Assembly (NCBI GenBank): GCA_027886175.1
Contig: JAJNNQ010000023.1
Location: 1,208,501-1,272,500 of the forward strand
Length of the DNA: 64,000 nucleotides
Direction: 5' to 3'
DNA from: Phylloscopus collybita
Taxonomy: Eukaryota > Chordata > Aves > Passeriformes > Phylloscopidae
Part shown: positions 38,601 to 44,600 of the stretch, one piece after another
How positions within the stretch are numbered: the first letter of the stretch is position 1
How the letters are laid out: every line of letters starts with the position of its first letter
Position numbers and translations under genes: made by a program
Notes under the pieces: generated by a model
Database searches by the model: none
Told to the model about the DNA's origin: nothing
The model's input: only the letters and a program-made list of their open reading frames with translations

Positions 38601-41600
38601 GACTTGTTTATAAAAGGGCTGGATGTGGCACTCAGTGCCAGGGTTTAGTTGATGTGGAGGTGTTAGGTCACAGCCTGATGACCTCAAAGGTCTTTCCCAG
38701 CCTGGTTCACTCCCTGATTCTGAGAGATGGAGCTGCAGGAACTCACAAGTGTCTGCAGGACAGGCCAGCAGCTCCCTGTTCCCCACAGTGACAATCAGAT
38801 CACAGCAAAGGGAGGGAGGGACCAGCTGCAGAGGGAGCTGCTCTCTGGAAAGCAGGATGTTTGGGAGGTTGGCATTCCCACATATCCCAACCTACCACGT
38901 TGGCCAGGTCCAGGCAGTCGTAGGCTCGCTCTGAGAACACCTGGAACCCCTCCTGGAACTCCTCATGCAGCTGCAGCACCTGCTGGCCCAGGGCCTTCCC
39001 CTTCATCCCCCCAAGCTCGATCTTCTCCAGCTGGGTCAGGTCCAGGGCCGTGGTCAGGAGAGCCTGCAGGGCCAGAGGAGGCACACACAGCTTCAGCCAC
39101 CAGCATTTGCCAGCAGCCAGCACAGCACAGAGCCGTGCTTGCTCCTGGGCCAGAGGAGCTCCCAGGCTCAGCCAGGGTGCTCAGGCTGGCATCAGGGTGA
39201 TCCTGAAGGTCCCTTCCAACCCAAACCACCCTGTGATGCTAGGATTCTGAGTAGTTTTAAAATCCATCCAACTGTAGCTTTCAACGCAGCTCCTTAAGGA
39301 ATGGGCAGAGTCACACAGGGGGGTAAAACCAGGAAAACTTCTGCTCCAGTGCAGAGAGGGAGAAAAGCCACCCAGACCTTGCTTTGGACAGGCAAAAGCA
39401 GCCTGTGCAGTGCCCACCTGAGCCCACAGCTGGGAACAGGCCACCCAGAAACAGAGACTCACCTCAGAGAGCTGGGACCAGCAGGTGCAGTGAGTTGCTC
39501 ACCACAGCAGAGCTCACAGTGTGTGTGCAACAGCTACTCGGTGTGTAACAGCTATTCACAGGTGAGTGCAGTGTTTGTGTAACTGGTACTCAGTGTGTTA
39601 CTGGTACCCAGGGAGCCTCAGCCATGCTGGGGGCTGAGGGATGCTGGCATCTAAAAATTGGCCCCTGACAGGTCCCCTGCCCTTTCCAAAGGAAATTCCA
39701 AGGTCCTCACAGAGAGCTGTTTCCTCTTTACCTGAAAGCCAAGCTGTGTGAACCCAGGACAACCCCACAGCCCCCCAGGTGGGGACACCACTGGGCTGAC
39801 CTGGTGAGGAATGTGGAGTGTGTCCCTGCTCCTCCCCAGGGCCCCTGTCCAAGTCAGGAGATGCTCAGCTCCAGAGTGTCCCTGAGGGCCACAGGAAGCC
39901 TGGGAGCTTTTCCTGGTTTATTCACAGCCCCAAAACCCCCAACCCCTTGTCCCAACAAGAGCACAAGAAATCCCAGAGCACTCCTGGGAGCACTGACACA
40001 CCCACCAGCCCGAGCAGAAGGACACAGCAGCAAACCTGGCACCTGCACTGAGCAGGACCTGAGCAAACAAGGTCCTGGCAGTGATGTCAGGGGGAACACA
40101 GGGCACAGAGGGTGGCCCCATCCCCTGGCATCAGGGAGGGAAGATGCCAGCAGGGGAGACCACAGCTATGGAGCTCCCCAACCCCCTCACAGCCCCAGAG
40201 CCTCACCTTCACCAGCTGCAGCCTCTGCAGGAAGCTGTCCAGCCTTGCAAACACCAGCCTGCTGTGGAAATCCCACCTCCTCACTCGCTGGCCTGGCTCA
40301 TAATACACGTGCAGGTTTTCCTTTCTCTCCTCAAAGGCCTCTTTGAAGGCACTCAGGATGTCAAACACCGTTTGCACCTTGCCCAGGCTCTCCTCCACCT
40401 CTCCTTTCAGAAGGTCTTCTGGAGACAGGTACACCACGGCCTGGAAGAGCCAGATCACACCAGGGCTGTCACTTCTGCTGTCACAGCAAACAAACCTGCA
40501 CTGACCCTTCCTCTGGAGCTCAGAATCCCTTCCCAAGGAAGGACAGGAGACAGAAAGACAGAAGATGTAGCCCTGGTGCTGTGATGTTTGAGTTCTCTGA
40601 AACTCTTTCTCTGCCAACAAAATCCACGTTTTCCTAACTGTATCCTATATTTTGCATTCCTTTCCCTAGGAGGGACTTCTCCTTGATGTCCCTCTGACTT
40701 GACCAATGTAGTTGAAGAAGTTTGTCTTTCTTCCACCCCTTTGGGTGGCTCTTTGTAAAACAGCATAAAGGGAAGAAATTCCCAAGTAATAAAGATTGGA
40801 GTCATTTCAGCCTTCTGACCTCGGAGTCTGTCGTTGTTAACCTTGAACAGCATCAAGAAGAGGCTTTGATAAAACCCCTCCTGTGGCAAAGCCGGGTGCC
40901 ACAGGCACACACCTGCTGGATGAGGAGGTTGCAGATCTCCTGGAGCAGCACCACCACCCGCAGGGGCACGCTGTAGTGCCTGCAGGTGGCCCACACCCAG
41001 CACACCGTGTGCAGCACAGGGACCAGGAGAGGCTTCACCCTGCTGAACTCAACAGCCTCGATGGCCTTCAGGGGCTGCTGGAGGGCTGCCAGGTGCAGGT
41101 CGATGTCCTGAGCTTCACTCAGAGCTGTGGGGAGGAGAGGGGAGGAGGGGTGAGATCCACTGGGCTGTGTAGTTACTGTTTGCTATGTTTGGATTTTTTC
41201 TTAAATTCTTTCCCAAGGATTTGAAACAGTAAACAAAGTCACTCTTCTGTAAACTGAAGCTGGGGCTGAAGCTGCCCCAGTTTCTCACCTGCCTCCACGT
41301 CCACCAGCAGGTTCTGGAAGGCTGGCACATAGATGCTCTGCACTCTCTCCAGCACCTCCAGCATGTTGCTGACCCTCCTGGATGTCAGCTGGCTGTGAAT
41401 GCCTCCCAGGTCAGCACACCTGCAGCAGCCAGCACACGTTAGCAGCCCAGCTGGGGCAGCAGCAGCTCTGCCCCCCAAGCCCTGTCTGCCCTGGGGAACC
41501 CTGGAGGCTGAGAATTTCAGCCTTTCCCTGCTGGCAGGCACTGACCCTCAAGCAAGAGCCACATCTGACCTGAGGCCGTGGAACAGGCTTGAGTGACAGC

Positions 41601-44600
41601 ACTGGGGTTGTGGAGTTTGAGTGGCATTGTGTGATCTCACAGGGTGAAAAACTTAGAATTTAAGGTTTTAATATATAGTTATATATATGGGGCAAGATGG
41701 AGGATTTAGGGCATTGTCTAAGTCCCTCTTCTTCACCTTCTTCTTCTTGGTTTCGGGTGTTTTTTTTTTTCTAATTGGGTGAAAGAAGTTTGCATTGCAG
41801 ACCTTGGGTGGTCAGTTATTGGGTTAAAAGTATAAATAATATAGGTGTCACCTCATTATTGGGTAAATAATGCTTAAATAACCTCAGAAAGAGTTAGAGG
41901 TGCTCCATTTTCTGCCTTGCTAGTCAGAGCTCACAACTCATGAGGCTGTACATTGACAAGAATTAATAAACTCTGAGTCCAAACACGAAACTGTGACTCC
42001 TGTGTGGGAAGGGAAGGGAAGGGAAGGGAAGGGAAGGGAAGGGAAGGGAAGGGAAGGGAAGGGAAGGGAAGGGAAGGGAAGGGAAGGGAAGGGAAGGGAA
42101 GGGAAGGAAAGGAAAGGAAAGGAAAGGAAAGGAAAGGAAAGGAAAGGAAAGGAAAGGAAAGGAAAGGAAAGGAAAGGAAAGGAAAGGAAAGGAAAGGAAA
42201 GGAAAGGAAAGGAAAGGAAAGGAAAGGAAAGGAAAGGAAAGGAAAGGAAAGGGCTCACAACTGAGGTTTTTCTGCAGTTCCACAAGGACTGAGCCCAGTG
42301 GTGGCAGGAAATGGGACCAGTCCTACAGGACACAGCTGGTGCCAGGTCCAGCTGAGAGCAGCTCTGCTGTGCCAGAAGGAGCCAGGTGCTGTTCCTGCAG
42401 CCACTGCTGACAGCTCTGCAGGGCTCTGTCTCCTGCCAGCCTGAGCCAGCACAGCACAAAGGGCAGGTGAAATTCCACTCCCTGCCTCACCTCACCCCCC
42501 TCTGGCACCAGCAGCAGCCAGCTGACAGCATGGAGAGTGCCCACCAGCTCTCCTCTGGGGCTGCTTCCTAGGGAACAGAGATGGAAACAGCATTTCCAAT
42601 AAAAATTCCCTCCTCCCACCCTGAACTGTGGTGGGGCCAAGCCAAAGCCACCTGCAGGCACGCAGGGATCAGCATTATTTTGTGTCTGGGAGCAATACTT
42701 TTGGGTTCAGGTCTCTGCAGGACCTCGAGCAGCTGCTCTTGGCCCCCAGCAGCAGCATCCCCTGCACCCAAAGCAGCAGCACCAGCTCCCCCCAGCACCT
42801 GCTCTGCCAGAACTCCAGCTCCACCTTCGGGGTGGGGTTGGTGCCTTGCAGGAGAGGCTCTGAGGACTCTTTCTTCAGCACCCTGTGGATCTGCTGGCTC
42901 CAGTCGATGATGGCTGACTCGGTGGAGTGCACCAGGGATTTACTGATCAGCCCCGAGCTGCAGGAAACAGAGCACAGGGGTCACTTGGCCTTCCACCTGT
43001 CCGTGTGCATTGCTCAGCTGGATCCACCTCAATGGGCAGCTGGGTTTTACAGTCACAGCCCAGACTGATGTTCCAAACCCACAAAACAATCCAATCCCTA
43101 AGGGAGACTATTTATAAGGGCAGTTAAGAGACAAGGAGGAATGGTTTTAAACTGAGAGTGGGTGTAAATTAGATATTGGGAAGGAGTTGTTCCCTCTGAG
43201 GGTGGGCAGGCCCTGGCACAGGGTGCCCAGAGAAGCTGTGGCTACCCCTGGATCCCTGGAAGTGTCTAAATCCAGGTTGGACAGGGCTTGGAGCAACCTG
43301 ACTGCAGAGTTTGGAGTTTTCCCTCAGCAATCCAAGCAGTTCATTGTTCCCTGCATGCCCACATCCCCTTCCACTTCCTGAGCTTTTCCTGCTTCTATCA
43401 TTGCACAGTCCCCAAAGACAGAGCCCATGAACTAGAGAGAGAGAGCAAAATACCCCTCCCTGGCAGCCTGATGAGCTGCAGAGGACAGGGAGGATCCCCA
43501 AAAGATGCAGCACAAGCAGCAGCAGCAGCAAACCCAGTGGAGAGCAAGGGCTGGTAACTCACAATTTCTCATCTTTAGGGTCAATGTTCTCGATTCCCTC
43601 TGAGCCAGCTGGAAGAGGCAGCAAGGTCTGGCCCTTCACTTGGCCAACAACCTTGAGGACAGTGCTCTTCAGGCTGTGGACGTGGTGGATGATGTCTTGT
43701 GACACCACTCGTGGCCAGCCCTGATGGTTCTTCCTGTTTGTCAGGATGGGCACGAGCACCTGCAGCAGGAGTCATGGAAGAGCAGTGGAGGAGAGCTGGA
43801 GGAGGGCAGATTTAGGCTTGATTTAGGAAGAAATTGTTCCCTGTGAGGGTGGGGAGGGCCTGGCACAGGGTGCCCAGAGAAGCTGTGGTTGGAAGTGTCC
43901 CAGGCCAGGCTGGACACTGGGGCTTGGAGCAGCCTGGGACAGTGGGAGGTGTCCCTGCCCACGGCAGAGGCTGGCACTGGATGGGTTTTAAGGTTCCTTT
44001 CCAACACAAAACCTTCTGTGATCTGATGATTCCATGACAAAAAGTGCTGTGGATGGACTGGCCACTGAGCTCTGAGGTCCTGGCTTGGGCAAGCCTGGAG
44101 CCCCTTGTTCATCCCTGTCCCAAGCAGTTCCCTGCAGGGCTGGGCTGAGCCCAGGGGCTGTCCCTGCACAGGGGGAAGGTTCTCTGGTACCTCCTGGCAT
44201 CTACAGCACAGCCACCTTCTGGGTTATCTGCCAAAGCTGCAGCCCACTAAACGTGGTTCCTGCCTCTGCCAGTGGAAGTTCCAGTGTCTGCACTGACCAG
44301 CAGCTGGGGACTCTGGGCTGGGCTTGCCTGGACCTGAGCTGCTCATGGCTGGGACAGCAACAGTGTCTGTCAGCTTCCTCTGGGACCACAGCCAGGTTGC
44401 CCCTGGTGATGAGCAGCCTTTTTGTGGCCAGGCTTGGGGGAGGATAAAGGTCTAAAACCAGCCACAAACAGGCACAGAATCGAAAAGGAACAAGCAGGGC
44501 GCTGAAAACTCTTTGCAGCAAGGGGTCCAGCAGCAGCAACCACCACGTCCAGGGAGCCATGGGAAGGGGGAAACAACCCCAGGGCACACAGAGTTCACCT

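Noticed and set aside
41963..42459. Minus-strand [10 protein letters not shown] frames and plus-strand [10 protein letters not shown] frames
   Set aside because: Translation of the GGGAA/GGAAA array.
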